A DNA stretch of 64,000 nucleotides from Mitsuokella sp047974105 (GTDB lineage: Bacteria > Bacillota > Negativicutes > Selenomonadales > Selenomonadaceae), in the NCBI RefSeq assembly GCF_047974105.1, contig NZ_JBHYRS010000011.1, forward strand, positions 3,074 to 67,073, in the 5' to 3' direction. Of the stretch, positions 51,215 to 60,388 are shown one piece after another. Both the position numbers and the translations under genes were made by a program. The first letter of the stretch is position 1; the number at the start of each line of letters is the position of its first letter. A model generated the notes under the pieces. It had not been told where the DNA came from. It made no database searches and worked only from the letters and a program-made list of their open reading frames with translations.

Positions 51215-51844
51215 ATGAGCAAAATTCTTTTGGTGAATGGCAGCCCGCACGAAAAAGGCTGCACGTATACGGCACTCCACGAAATGGCTGAGACCTTTGC
51301 CAAACTCGGCGTCGAGACCGAACTTCTATGGCTTGGCAAAAAGCCCCTGCAGGACTGTATCGCCTGCAATCAGTGCATGAAAACAGGGCACTGTGCTTTT
51401 TCTGACATCGTCAACGAAACGGCTGACAAACTCAGGGATTTTGACGGCCTCGTAGTGGGTTCCCCTGTTTACTACGGCGGACCTACGGGCATCGTCACGA
51501 GCTTCCTCGACCGGCTGACTTTCAGCTGCACGAAAGATGCACGCCTGCAGGGCAAACTCGCTGCCTCCATTGTCTCCTGCCGCCGCGGCGGCGCGACAGC
51601 CGCTTTCGACCGTCTCAACAAATATTTCCAGATGAGCAATATGGCCGTCGTCGGCTCTCAGTACTGGAATCAGGTACACGGCTTTACCCCGGACGATGTG
51701 CGCAAAGACCTCGAAGGCCTGCAGACCATGCGCACCCTCGCCCGCAACATGGCCTGGCTCGCCAAATGCATCGAAGCGGGCAGACAGGCCGGCATTGATT
51801 ATCCGCCGCATGAGCCCGTCATCATGACAAATTTCATCGACTGA
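51215..51844 (+). CDS. Flavodoxin-fold NAD(P)H-dependent reductase
   Basis: A 209-residue FMN-binding protein: LVNGSPHEKGCTYTAL is the FMN phosphate loop, CIACNQCMKTGHC is the Cys-rich loop (four Cys) seen in iron-sulfur flavoprotein and NADPH-dependent FMN reductase relatives, and VVGSPVYYGGPTGIVTSFLDRL binds the isoalloxazine. It probably reduces quinones, azo or nitro compounds, or flavin. TGAGGTGACTTAGG precedes the ATG. Monocistronic. Confidence 0.88.
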   Translation: MSKILLVNGSPHEKGCTYTALHEMAETFAKLGVETELLWLGKKPLQDCIACNQCMKTGHCAFSDIVNETADKLRDFDGLVVGSPVYYGGPTGIVTSFLDRLTFSCTKDARLQGKLAASIVSCRRGGATAAFDRLNKYFQMSNMAVVGSQYWNQVHGFTPDDVRKDLEGLQTMRTLARNMAWLAKCIEAGRQAGIDYPPHEPVIMTNFID

Positions 51845-51864
51845 ACGCGGTCTTTCCAGCATAG

Positions 51865-51903
51865 AAGGGAGCCCTGCTTTATGAGCAGGGCTCCCTTTTT
51901 TTC
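51865..51903 (+). terminator. Terminator of the flavodoxin-fold reductase gene
   Basis: AAGGGAGCCCTGCT and AGCAGGGCTCCCTT pair around TTATG; TTTTTTTC follows. Confidence 0.93.
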
Positions 51904-51932
51904 TTTATGCCGTTTGTCCTTTTGGGATGAAC

Positions 51933-52340
51933 TCAGTTCAGCACCACATAGCCAATGACAAAACTGATGATGAACAGGATGAAGTAAATGATGATGGCCT
52001 TGTTGCTGAGCCAGTCATTCTCGAGGTCCACATCCGGCATCTCGATTTTGTGCAGGTCGACATGGGGCATATTGACATGCGGGACTTCGACATGAGGCAT
52101 TTCCACGTGCGGCATGTCAACATGCGGCATCTCCATATGAGGCATCTGCGGCTTCGCTGCCTGCGGCAGCTGCGTCGTGCGAATGCGTGCCCGCAGCTCC
52201 GGAATGAGCGGCACGACAAATACCAGTGCCGCGAGAATCACGGCACCGCTGACGCTCACGAGCTTCATGGCAATGACACCAACCAATATCCCGATGGCAA
52301 TGCCAAAGCACAGGACTTTTTTCTCTCTATCGTTTATCAT
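51933..52340 (-). CDS. Membrane protein with His/acid pentapeptide repeats
   Basis: I do not recognise this 135-residue protein. It has two N-terminal helices (about 10-27 and 30-46), a soluble middle part and a C-terminal helix (114-134). Residues 66-106 are eight tandem five-residue units of the form MPHVE/D: six contain Pro-His and most end in an acidic residue. Such spacing puts a histidine every fifth position, which suggests metal or proton binding at the membrane (inference). The ATG at 52340 follows AAAGGA; a start four codons earlier is possible. Confidence 0.8.
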   Translation of the reverse strand: MINDREKKVLCFGIAIGILVGVIAMKLVSVSGAVILAALVFVVPLIPELRARIRTTQLPQAAKPQMPHMEMPHVDMPHVEMPHVEVPHVNMPHVDLHKIEMPDVDLENDWLSNKAIIIYFILFIISFVIGYVVLN

Positions 52341-52405
52341 ATATGAACACATCCTTTGCCTGCTAGTATAGCATGATGACTTTGGAAGGACAAGATGACG
52401 GCTTG

Positions 52406-54589
52406 TCAGATTTTCTGCAGTTTGACGCGGAAGGCAATGCTGCGGTTTGTCGCGAGTTCGTCAAAGTGGATGACATACGCTCCCTTCTCACGGTCGAGGG
52501 CCACAACCGTGCCGTCGCCGAAAACGCGGTGTGTCACGCGGTCGCCCTCTCGAAAGGCTGCAGGTTCTGCCTGACGCGAAAGACGCCGCTTCGAAGCCAT
52601 GACAAAATCCTTCGCATCGCGCACGAGCTTTTCAGGAAGCGGCGCCGTAAAGTCGAGAAGCTGCGGGTCAATGTCGAGAATAAAACGCGAAGGATAACGC
52701 ATGGAGCCGTCGATATTGAGCCCTTCGGCATCCGAAAGATACAGGCCTTTTTCGGCGCGCGTCATGGCGACAAAAGCCAGACGCCGCTCCTCCTCCATCG
52801 CTTCGGGCGTGCGCGTCTTGCGCGACGGGAATACACCTTCATTGAGGGCACAGAGAAAAACATAGGGAAACTCCAGTCCCTTGGCCGTATGAACCGTCAT
52901 GAGCCGGACTTTGTCGCCCGGCTCCCCGACATCCTGATTCGTAAACAGTGCGGCGTGATTGAGATAGTCGGTAAGCCCCGCTTCTTCGCCGCAGCTGACC
53001 TCATATTCGTGCACGGACTGCTTGAGCTCCGCGAGATTGTCAAGCCTTGCCTGACTGCCCTCCGTGCGCAGCATGGCCTCATAGCCGCTCAAATCCAGCA
53101 CTTTCGCAAGGACCTCCGAAACAGCTTCTCCCTGTGCATCTTCTGCCAAATTCTCGACGAGGGCAATAAATTCTCGCGCCTTTGTGCCTTTCCAGACAGG
53201 GTCTTCGATACTGGCTTTCATGGCCTCAAAGAGCGTCAATTGATGTTCTTCGGCAAACGATGCGAGGAATTTGCGCCGCCGCTCGCCGATATTGCGCTTC
53301 GGCACATTGACGACTCGCAGGAATGACAGATCGTCGCGGTATGCCAAAAGGCGCAGGTAACAGAGGGCATCCTTGATTTCGCGCCGCGCAAAAAACTGCA
53401 CACCGCTGTAAATCGTATAAGGGATTTCGGCCTTCAGGAGCTGCTCTTCGATACTGCGCGTGATGTAATGGGCACGGTAAAGCACCGCGATATCGCGGTA
53501 TGCCGCACCGCCCTGATGCAGTTTCGCGATTTCACCGGCCAGCCACGAAGCCTCTTCCTTAGCGGCCGCGGCATGATGGCAGACGACCTTTCGGCCGTGC
53601 GGCAGTACGGGCACGAGGTCTTTTTCGACGCGGCTCGTATTTTTGGCGATGAGGGAATTGACGGCCGCGAGAATTTCCGGCGTCGAACGGTAATTCTCAA
53701 GCATAAAAATCGTCTTCGTGCCCGGAAAATGCGCTTCAAAGTCAAGAAGATAACGGCCAGAAGCTCCGCGCCAGCTGTAAATCGTCTGGTCAGGGTCCCC
53801 GACGACGAAGAGATTCTTATGCCAGCCGCAGAGAACGTTCATCAGGCGGTACTGCGGCTCGTCAATGTCCTGAAATTCATCGATCATGATGTACTCAAGG
53901 CGCTGCTGCCATTTTTTGCGGATGTCCTCATGCTCGGCAAAGATATGCAGGGAAAATTTGATCAGGTCATTGTAGTCGAGCCCAAAACATTTCTTTTCTT
54001 CATATAAATACCCGTAAAACAGGATGTCCTGTTTTGTCTGGGCCTTATCGTATTTTTCCTTGAGCTCCGCAAGCGGCAGTGCAATGAGTTCCTTATAATA
54101 ATCGGGCTGCTGCACGAGTTTGCGCATCTCGAACATATCGCGCGCCTGCCCGTAGGTCATATCGCGCAGCGTGAGGCCCCGTTCCTCGTAAATCTTCGCG
54201 AGCATATCGTCAATATCGGCGTTGTCGAGTACGAGAAAACTCTTGGGATAACCGACAGCATAGCTGTCTTCCTGCAGAATCGATACGCAGAAACCATGGA
54301 ATGTGTTGATATAGCCCGTATCGTTGTCGCCGGTCAGGGCGTGAATACGGCTGCGCATTTCCGTCGCCGCTTTATTCGTGAACGTCACGCAGAGGATATT
54401 GCCCGGCAAAATGCCGAGTTCTTCCACTAAATAAGCAAAGCGGTGCGTAAGGGCCCGCGTCTTGCCCGAGCCGGCTCCTGCCAAAACACGCACGAATCCT
54501 TCCGTCGTCGTGACGGCCTCGCGCTGCGCTGCATTGAGCCCCGAAAGTATGTCCAAATTCAGCTCATCTTCCTGATTTTTGCCATCCAT
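52406..54589 (-). CDS. pcrA: ATP-dependent DNA helicase PcrA/UvrD
   Basis: Superfamily 1A 3'-5' helicase for repair and removal of stalled complexes. The 727 residues show LNAAQREAV (Q motif), AGAGSGKTRAL (motif I), TFTNKAATEMRSR, INTFHGFC, MIDEFQDID (II), GDPDQTIYSWRGA (III), LENYRSTPEI (IV), VRLMTVHTAKGLEF (V) and VAMTRAEKGLYLS (VI), with a C-terminal Tudor-like RVTHRVFGDGTVVAL segment that binds RNA polymerase in PcrA. A ribosome site lies 8 bases before the ATG. Monocistronic. Confidence 0.95.
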   Translation of the reverse strand: MDGKNQEDELNLDILSGLNAAQREAVTTTEGFVRVLAGAGSGKTRALTHRFAYLVEELGILPGNILCVTFTNKAATEMRSRIHALTGDNDTGYINTFHGFCVSILQEDSYAVGYPKSFLVLDNADIDDMLAKIYEERGLTLRDMTYGQARDMFEMRKLVQQPDYYKELIALPLAELKEKYDKAQTKQDILFYGYLYEEKKCFGLDYNDLIKFSLHIFAEHEDIRKKWQQRLEYIMIDEFQDIDEPQYRLMNVLCGWHKNLFVVGDPDQTIYSWRGASGRYLLDFEAHFPGTKTIFMLENYRSTPEILAAVNSLIAKNTSRVEKDLVPVLPHGRKVVCHHAAAAKEEASWLAGEIAKLHQGGAAYRDIAVLYRAHYITRSIEEQLLKAEIPYTIYSGVQFFARREIKDALCYLRLLAYRDDLSFLRVVNVPKRNIGERRRKFLASFAEEHQLTLFEAMKASIEDPVWKGTKAREFIALVENLAEDAQGEAVSEVLAKVLDLSGYEAMLRTEGSQARLDNLAELKQSVHEYEVSCGEEAGLTDYLNHAALFTNQDVGEPGDKVRLMTVHTAKGLEFPYVFLCALNEGVFPSRKTRTPEAMEEERRLAFVAMTRAEKGLYLSDAEGLNIDGSMRYPSRFILDIDPQLLDFTAPLPEKLVRDAKDFVMASKRRLSRQAEPAAFREGDRVTHRVFGDGTVVALDREKGAYVIHFDELATNRSIAFRVKLQKI

Positions 54590-54779
54590 TATTATCCCCC
54601 GCCTTTTTCTATCGTTATGTCCATTCTATCACATCCTGCCATGCTGCTCATGACAGGAATAACAAAAACTTTACAGAGGGATAACAAAGAAAACGTCTCC
54701 AAATGATAAAGTAAAGTCAGTAAACAAAACAAGCCAACAGACAAAAGGAAAGAGTTGTATTTATCGAGGAGGGTACTTC

Positions 54780-56333
54780 ATGTCCATGAAGCTTTTCAAG
54801 AACAAAAAACGTCTTACCGCCTATGTACTCGCTGCACTCTGCGTTGCCTCGACGGGTTTTGCCGCCACGGAGCATTGGAACGATGCCTCGACGACGCCGA
54901 ACGCTGTCGTTGCTACGCAGGCCGGCGACGAAAACTGGGAACAGTGGAAATCGAGCTGGGAAAACATCAAGGGTGACTATGAGCAGGTCGCCATCGCTCC
55001 CGGCAAAGACGCCACGCAGATGAACTTCGCCTGGTACTCGAAGGACAAGGCAAAAGCTGCTGAAGTCCGCATCTCCACGAATGAAGATATGTCCAATGCC
55101 CGTTCGTTCCTCGGTACTTCCAAAGAGGGCACGGTCATCGACGGCACGCAGTACTACACGAACAAGGCTTCCGTGAAGGACCTCAACCCGGACACGACGT
55201 ATTATTATCAGGTCAAAATCGACGGTCAGTGGCAGGATGCCCAGTCTTTCAAGACGGGCAATCCGGATGACTTCAGCTTCATGTACGTCGGCGACCCGCA
55301 GATTGGCGCTTCCAAAGGCCAGACTTCTTCCGAGGGCAACAAGCAGGACGGCGAACTCGCCACGCGCAACGATGCCTACAATTGGAACAAGACGTTGAAC
55401 AGCGCCCTTGCCCAGCATCCGGAAATCAACTTCCTCGTCTCCCCTGGCGACCAGATCAATGAGCCTGCTGAAGACCAGTCCGCTGCCAAGATTCATCTGC
55501 AGGAGACGCAGTACGCAGGCTATCTCTCGGCCAAGGCACTGCGCAGCCTGCCAGAAGCCACGAGCATCGGCAACCACGACAGCATGACGACAGGCTACCA
55601 GAACCACTTCAACGTGCCGAATCCGTTCACGGAAGAAGCCAATCCGACCAAGGCAGGCCATGGCTACTACTACACGTACGGCAATGCCCTGTTCATCGTC
55701 ATCAACGCCAACAACTACAATGCGGCTGACCATGAAGCCCTCATCAAGAAGGCTATCAAAGCTCATCCGAATACGAAATGGCGCATCGTCGTCATGCATC
55801 AGGACATCTACGGCACGGGCCTTGACCATTCCGACTCCGATGGCATCCTGATGCGCACGCAGCTTACGCCGATTTACGATGCCAACAAAATCGATGTCGT
55901 CCTGCAGGGCCATGACCATACGTACGCACGCACGTACCAGCTCTCGAGCGACGGCAAGCAGCATGCTTCCTTCGATGACTACAAAGTCAAGGGACAGCAG
56001 GGCCAACATCACAACATCCTCAACGAAGCCCTCAAAGACAGCACGAAGAAAGATGCCTATGAGAGCCAGAACCTCTGCTACACGATTGCGGACATGCAGC
56101 AGGGCACACTCCACAATCCGAAAGGCGTTTTCTACATGTCCTCGAACTCCGCTACGGGTTCCAAATTCTACAATCTGATTCCGCAGCAGCAGGACTACAT
56201 CGCCGCCCGCAGCCAGAACTGGCGCCCGACGTACTCCGTTGTCCACATCACGAAGAATCAGTTCAGCATTGACACCTACGATGCCGAGACCGGTACGCCG
56301 ATCGACCAGACTTACAGCATCGTCAAAGACTAA
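54780..56333 (+). CDS. Exported purple-acid-phosphatase-like metallophosphoesterase
   Basis: A 517-residue secreted protein: signal peptide 1-29 (GFAA), an FN3-like N-terminal domain (about 65-160, NFAWYSKDKAKAAEVRIS, LNPDTTYYYQVKIDGQW) and a two-metal phosphoesterase domain with GDPQIG, PGDQIN, GNHDS, MHQDIYG and GHDHTYAR. The layout matches purple acid phosphatases; the first motif is GDPQ in place of the usual GDxG. It would release phosphate from organic esters outside the cell. AGGAGGGTAC precedes the ATG. Highly regular codons suggest strong expression. Confidence 0.88.
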   Translation: MSMKLFKNKKRLTAYVLAALCVASTGFAATEHWNDASTTPNAVVATQAGDENWEQWKSSWENIKGDYEQVAIAPGKDATQMNFAWYSKDKAKAAEVRISTNEDMSNARSFLGTSKEGTVIDGTQYYTNKASVKDLNPDTTYYYQVKIDGQWQDAQSFKTGNPDDFSFMYVGDPQIGASKGQTSSEGNKQDGELATRNDAYNWNKTLNSALAQHPEINFLVSPGDQINEPAEDQSAAKIHLQETQYAGYLSAKALRSLPEATSIGNHDSMTTGYQNHFNVPNPFTEEANPTKAGHGYYYTYGNALFIVINANNYNAADHEALIKKAIKAHPNTKWRIVVMHQDIYGTGLDHSDSDGILMRTQLTPIYDANKIDVVLQGHDHTYARTYQLSSDGKQHASFDDYKVKGQQGQHHNILNEALKDSTKKDAYESQNLCYTIADMQQGTLHNPKGVFYMSSNSATGSKFYNLIPQQQDYIAARSQNWRPTYSVVHITKNQFSIDTYDAETGTPIDQTYSIVKD

Positions 56334-56366
56334 GCTTTCCCCCAGAGTATATCCCTCTGATCCCAT

Positions 56367-56405
56367 AAAAGAGACCTCTGACCTCTGTCTCAGGTCTCTT
56401 TTGTA
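56367..56405 (+). terminator. Terminator of the phosphoesterase gene
   Basis: AAAAGAGACCT and AGGTCTCTTTT arms around a 14-base loop, followed by TGT. Confidence 0.88.
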
Positions 56406-56439
56406 ATATGCAATATGAACGATGAAAGGATTCTTTTCT

Positions 56440-57615
56440 ATGAAGCCACAATCCCTTGCCAAAATAAAGGCCTTCTTAAAGCGGCTGGCCGTCGTCGGCA
56501 TTGTTTTTGCTTTGCTCGCAGGCCTCCTGCAGCTCAACAATGTCACAAAACCATCTCTTGTTAACACGGATGGCCGCACGTTCACAAAAGCCGTCGTCAC
56601 CGATATCCTGCGCGATAATGTACAGGAAAACGGCAGCCGCATCGGCGACCAGATTGTCGCACTGAAACTCGCAGACGGCACGGAAGTCACGGCGAACTGC
56701 CCGAACGGACTTCTCTTCGGCACGGTCTGCGAGCCCGGCATGTCCGTCGTCGTCATCGCGAGCAAAACGGGCAGTCTTTCTTCCTATACGGTCTACAGCT
56801 ACGACCGCATGACGGCCGTCATTGCCTTCCTTGCGTTCTTCTGCCTGCTCCTGATGCTCGTGGGCGGACGCAAGGGCGTCAAATCCGTCATTGCCCTCGG
56901 CGCGACCTTTGCCTGCTTCCTCTTTTTCTTCTTTCCCTTGCTCATGCACGGCTTCTCGCCAATTTTTGCCGCCATCATCACCTCGACGCTGATTCTCTCT
57001 CTGACCGTCTTTTTGATCTGCGGCACGACGAAAAAAGCTCTCGCAGCCGGCCTCGCCTCCTTTGGCGGCGTGCTCTCGGCCGGCATTGCCGCGGAAGGTT
57101 TCGGCCGTCTCGCACATCTTTCGGGCTACAATGTGCCGAACATCGAAGCCCTGCTCTTCATCAGCCAGAATACGAAAATCGATGTCGGGGAACTGCTCTT
57201 TGCCGGTATCCTGTTCGCCAGCCTCGGCGCCGTCCTCGATATCGCCATGGATGTTTCCGCTGCGGTCGCCGAAATCCACGATGAAAATCCGGAAAAGCCG
57301 GCACAGTCTCTCTTCAAAAGCGGCATGCGCGTCGGTCAGGACGTCATGGGCACGATGGCCGCGACCCTGATTCTCGCGGTCTTCGGCGGCAGCCTCGGCA
57401 CCTGGGTGCTCGATTATGTCTACGACCTGCCCTTCCTGCAGCTTCTCAATTCCAACAGCCTTGACATCGTCATCATGCAGGGTCTGTCGGGCGGCATCGG
57501 CGTCATCCTGACCGTCCCGCTTGCCGCTGCTTTTTCTGCCCTGCTGCTCCGGCATGCCCTCGTCTCAAGCAAACAATCCGAAACCGCAAAAAACGCAAAA
57601 ATCTCAGAAGCCTGA
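56440..57615 (+). CDS. YibE/F family membrane protein
   Basis: A 391-residue integral membrane protein of unknown function. After an N-terminal helix (about 17-36) comes an extracytoplasmic beta-rich part (FTKAVVTDILRDNVQENGSRIGDQIVALKLADG), then seven to eight helices including GRKGVKSVIALGATFACFLFFFFPLL and LDIAMDVSAAVAEIHDENP, the best conserved signature of YibE/F. The ATG at 56440 has AAAGGA ahead; an ATG six codons earlier lacks one. Possibly a transporter. Monocistronic. Confidence 0.88.
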   Translation: MKPQSLAKIKAFLKRLAVVGIVFALLAGLLQLNNVTKPSLVNTDGRTFTKAVVTDILRDNVQENGSRIGDQIVALKLADGTEVTANCPNGLLFGTVCEPGMSVVVIASKTGSLSSYTVYSYDRMTAVIAFLAFFCLLLMLVGGRKGVKSVIALGATFACFLFFFFPLLMHGFSPIFAAIITSTLILSLTVFLICGTTKKALAAGLASFGGVLSAGIAAEGFGRLAHLSGYNVPNIEALLFISQNTKIDVGELLFAGILFASLGAVLDIAMDVSAAVAEIHDENPEKPAQSLFKSGMRVGQDVMGTMAATLILAVFGGSLGTWVLDYVYDLPFLQLLNSNSLDIVIMQGLSGGIGVILTVPLAAAFSALLLRHALVSSKQSETAKNAKISEA

Positions 57616-57641
57616 ACGACATAATAGAAAATAAAATAAAA

Positions 57642-57690
57642 AACAAGAACCTCCGCTGCTATCCCCTGCAGCGGAGGTTCTTGCTTTAGG
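57642..57690. terminator. Bidirectional terminator
   Basis: CAAGAACCTCCGCTGC and GCAGCGGAGGTTCTTG, 16-bp perfect arms, between convergent genes. Confidence 0.92.
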
Positions 57691-57706
57691 TATTTCCGAA
57701 GACCAA

Positions 57707-57943
57707 TCAGCGGACTGCTGCCTGACCGTTATCGCTGACTTCTGCGACACCAGCCTTGCCGTTTTCATAATAGGCAACTTTATAAGCCGTACCGCTCTCC
57801 GTCACGTTTTCCACCTCAGCCTGCGGATGCATGGCCTGCACCGTCTCAGCAGCGATGTCTTCCGTGACTTTCGGCGTGCCCTGCAGCATGAGCAGGCCGC
57901 CCCATACACATAAACCAATGATTGCAAAAATACGGTTCTTCAT
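57707..57943 (-). CDS. Small exported or membrane-anchored protein of unknown function
   Basis: A 78-residue protein I cannot assign. Residues 4-22 are a hydrophobic signal or anchor (IFAIIGLCVWGGLLMLQG); the remainder is a small soluble domain whose ENVTESGTAYKVAYYENGKAGVAEV pattern suggests two beta-strands, as in PepSY-like or DUF small secreted domains. AAGGGATTGGTATC precedes the ATG and a terminator follows the stop. Confidence 0.65.
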   Translation of the reverse strand: MKNRIFAIIGLCVWGGLLMLQGTPKVTEDIAAETVQAMHPQAEVENVTESGTAYKVAYYENGKAGVAEVSDNGQAAVR

Positions 57944-58106
57944 GATACCAATCCCTTTCCATTTATGGTAAATCTTCTTTCCAGGGACTAGTATACTCTA
58001 TTATACGGAAATTGTTTACACTTTTGCCGGAAGTATTATGTATTCTTATAAAATTGTGCTACAATTATGATTAATTGTAGCACTTACGATGCACACTGTG
58101 CATTTC

Positions 58107-60326
58107 TCAGCCCTTTGCTCCATAATAAAGGCGTTCTGCAAGCAACGTATAGCGTTTCCGCGTACGGTCATTGCTGACTGCCGTATTGAGCGCGGCTTTG
58201 GAACCAAGCAGAATGACTTCACGCTTCGCTCTCGTCACAGCGGTATAAAGGAGATTGCGCTGCAGCATAATATGATGTGCCGGCATCAGAGGCAGAATCA
58301 CGACGGGATACTCACTGCCCTGACTTTTGTGAACGGTCAGGGCATAGGCCAGCTGCAGTTCCTTGTACTCCGTCCCCTCGTACTCCACTTCGAGCTCTTC
58401 GCTGTAATGAACGGTCATTTTGCCCGGTTCAATGGCCATGATAAAACCGATATCGCCGTTAAAGACCTGTTTGCTGTAATTATTCTTCGTCTGAATGACT
58501 TTGTCGCCGAGACGGAAGGTCTGCGTGCCATTCGTGAGTTCCGGCCGATGCGGTGATTTGGGGTTCAGTGCGGCCTGCAGGACGCGGTTAAGATTATCCG
58601 TACCGCAGGCATTGCGGTGCATCGGCGACAGGACCTGGATATCGGTAAGCGGGGAAAAGCCCTGCTTCGGCAGGACTTCCGCGCACAATCTGACGATTTC
58701 AGCAGCCGCGGTTTCCTCGTCCGGCATCTCCCAAAACTGGAAATCCCCCTGCGGCGAGCAGATGGGCAGACGGCCGGCATTGATGGCATGGGCGTTCATG
58801 ATAATGCTGTTGTCGCCCCGCTGACGGAAAATATCCGTCAGGCGCACACTCGGAACGACGCCGGAGCGCAGAATATCCGCGAGGACTGCCCCCGGACCGA
58901 CCGAAGGCAACTGGTCGACATCGCCGACCAGAATGACGTGGGCACCATCGGGAACAGCCGACAGAAAATGCTGCATCAGGACAATGTCCATCATCGACAC
59001 TTCATCGAGGATGATGATATCGGCTTCAAGCTGTTCGTCCTCATTTTTGCCAAAAGCAGGAGCCCCCGTGCCGCCTGCCCCCTGTGCTTCCAGCAGTCGG
59101 TGAACGGTCATGGCCTTTTGACCTGTCGCTTCTGCCAGGCGCTTTGCCGCACGCCCCGTCGGCGCGCCCAAAAGGACCGTAAGGCCCTGAAGCTGCAGTA
59201 GGTCGAGCATGCCGCGCACCACAGTGGTCTTACCGGTACCAGGGCCGCCTGTCAGGATAAAAACTCCGTACTGCAGGACATCTTCCAATGCTTCTTTCTG
59301 CTTATCTGCCAGATGGATGCCTGAGATCCGCTCCCATTTCTCCACCAGAATGCCAGGATCTTCCTCCATCGGAATGTCATCCGCGTATTTCTGCAGATAG
59401 AGCAGTTTGCGCGCGACTTTATTCTCCGCGCGGTAAAGATACTGCGGATAAATCAAGGTCTGTGCTCCTACATATTCCACGGCGAGCTTCTTTTCAGCCA
59501 ACAGGGCTTTGAGGACTTTGCGCACGGTTTCCTTATCAAGGCCCAGGAGTTTTGCTGCCAGTTCAGCCAGATTTTCTTCCGGCAGACAGCAATGTCCCTT
59601 CTGCGCAATATCCTGCAAGGCAAAATCGATGCCCGCGGCGATGCGGTAGCGGTTGTCGGGGGCGATGCCAAGACTTGAAGCAATCGTATCGGCAATTTTG
59701 AAGCCAATACCCTCGACTTCACTGGCCAGCTGATAAGGATGATTTTCGAGCGTATCAATGGAGAACGAACCGTATTTCTTAAAGATACGTGCGGCATACG
59801 TGCCGGAGATATGATGAGATTCAAGCCAGAGCATGATGTCGCGAAGCTCTGACTGTGAAGCATAAGAAGAAGTTATTTTTTCAATCGTCTTTTTGCCGAT
59901 GCCAGCAACCTCGTGCAGTCTTGACGGCGATTTCTCGATGATATTCAGCGTATCACGCCCAAATTTTTCCACAATGCGCCTTGCCAGCGCCGGCCCAATG
60001 CCATCGACAACGCCGGAAGCGAGAAAACGCTCGATTCCCTCCGCGCTCGACGGTGCCTCGATGCGCATGCCCGTGACCTGAAACTGCAGGCCATAGCGCT
60101 TATGTGTGACCCAGCGGCCGCGCAGATGGAGCTGTTGGCCGACAAGGGGAGCCTCTGCGTTGACTGTCGCCGTTATACGGCTGTTCTGGCGATTAGGCTT
60201 TAATCGGAATACGCAAAACCGACCGTCGTCGCTGGCAAAAATGATGCTTTCCACGACACCCTCTACGACTTCTTCGACGTTCAGTCCCGGCAGGGACTGC
60301 TGGATTTCTTCTTTCTTCTTCGGCAT
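58107..60326 (-). CDS. recD2: ATP-dependent RecD2 DNA helicase
   Basis: Superfamily 1B 5'-3' helicase found in bacteria lacking RecBCD. The 739 residues have an N-terminal OB-like part (VEGVVESIIFASDDGRFCVFRL), helix-hairpin-helix repeats (GIGPALARRIVEKFG, VAGIGKKTIEKI, VEGIGFKIADTIA), then the motor with GGPGTGKTT (motif I), ILDEVSMMDI (II), GDVDQLPSVGPG (III) and ALTVHKSQGSEYPVVILPL (V) up to YTAVTRAK. The ATG at 60326 follows GGAAGGAGGGG. Monocistronic. Confidence 0.94.
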   Translation of the reverse strand: MPKKKEEIQQSLPGLNVEEVVEGVVESIIFASDDGRFCVFRLKPNRQNSRITATVNAEAPLVGQQLHLRGRWVTHKRYGLQFQVTGMRIEAPSSAEGIERFLASGVVDGIGPALARRIVEKFGRDTLNIIEKSPSRLHEVAGIGKKTIEKITSSYASQSELRDIMLWLESHHISGTYAARIFKKYGSFSIDTLENHPYQLASEVEGIGFKIADTIASSLGIAPDNRYRIAAGIDFALQDIAQKGHCCLPEENLAELAAKLLGLDKETVRKVLKALLAEKKLAVEYVGAQTLIYPQYLYRAENKVARKLLYLQKYADDIPMEEDPGILVEKWERISGIHLADKQKEALEDVLQYGVFILTGGPGTGKTTVVRGMLDLLQLQGLTVLLGAPTGRAAKRLAEATGQKAMTVHRLLEAQGAGGTGAPAFGKNEDEQLEADIIILDEVSMMDIVLMQHFLSAVPDGAHVILVGDVDQLPSVGPGAVLADILRSGVVPSVRLTDIFRQRGDNSIIMNAHAINAGRLPICSPQGDFQFWEMPDEETAAAEIVRLCAEVLPKQGFSPLTDIQVLSPMHRNACGTDNLNRVLQAALNPKSPHRPELTNGTQTFRLGDKVIQTKNNYSKQVFNGDIGFIMAIEPGKMTVHYSEELEVEYEGTEYKELQLAYALTVHKSQGSEYPVVILPLMPAHHIMLQRNLLYTAVTRAKREVILLGSKAALNTAVSNDRTRKRYTLLAERLYYGAKG

Positions 60327-60388
60327 GGGCCCCTCCTTCCGGCAGCTATCGGCCATATCTCATATACAGACATTCTCCACTATATTAT

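Noticed and set aside
54640..54720. Pho box upstream of the phosphoesterase gene
   Set aside because: TTTACAGAGGGATAACAAAG has hints of TTACA-type repeats, but spacing is irregular and I could not fit the consensus.
54717..56765. 682-codon minus-strand frame opposite the phosphoesterase gene
   Set aside because: It mirrors the phosphoesterase gene, whose signal peptide and metal motifs are clear. Highly regular codon use leaves the opposite strand free of stops by chance.
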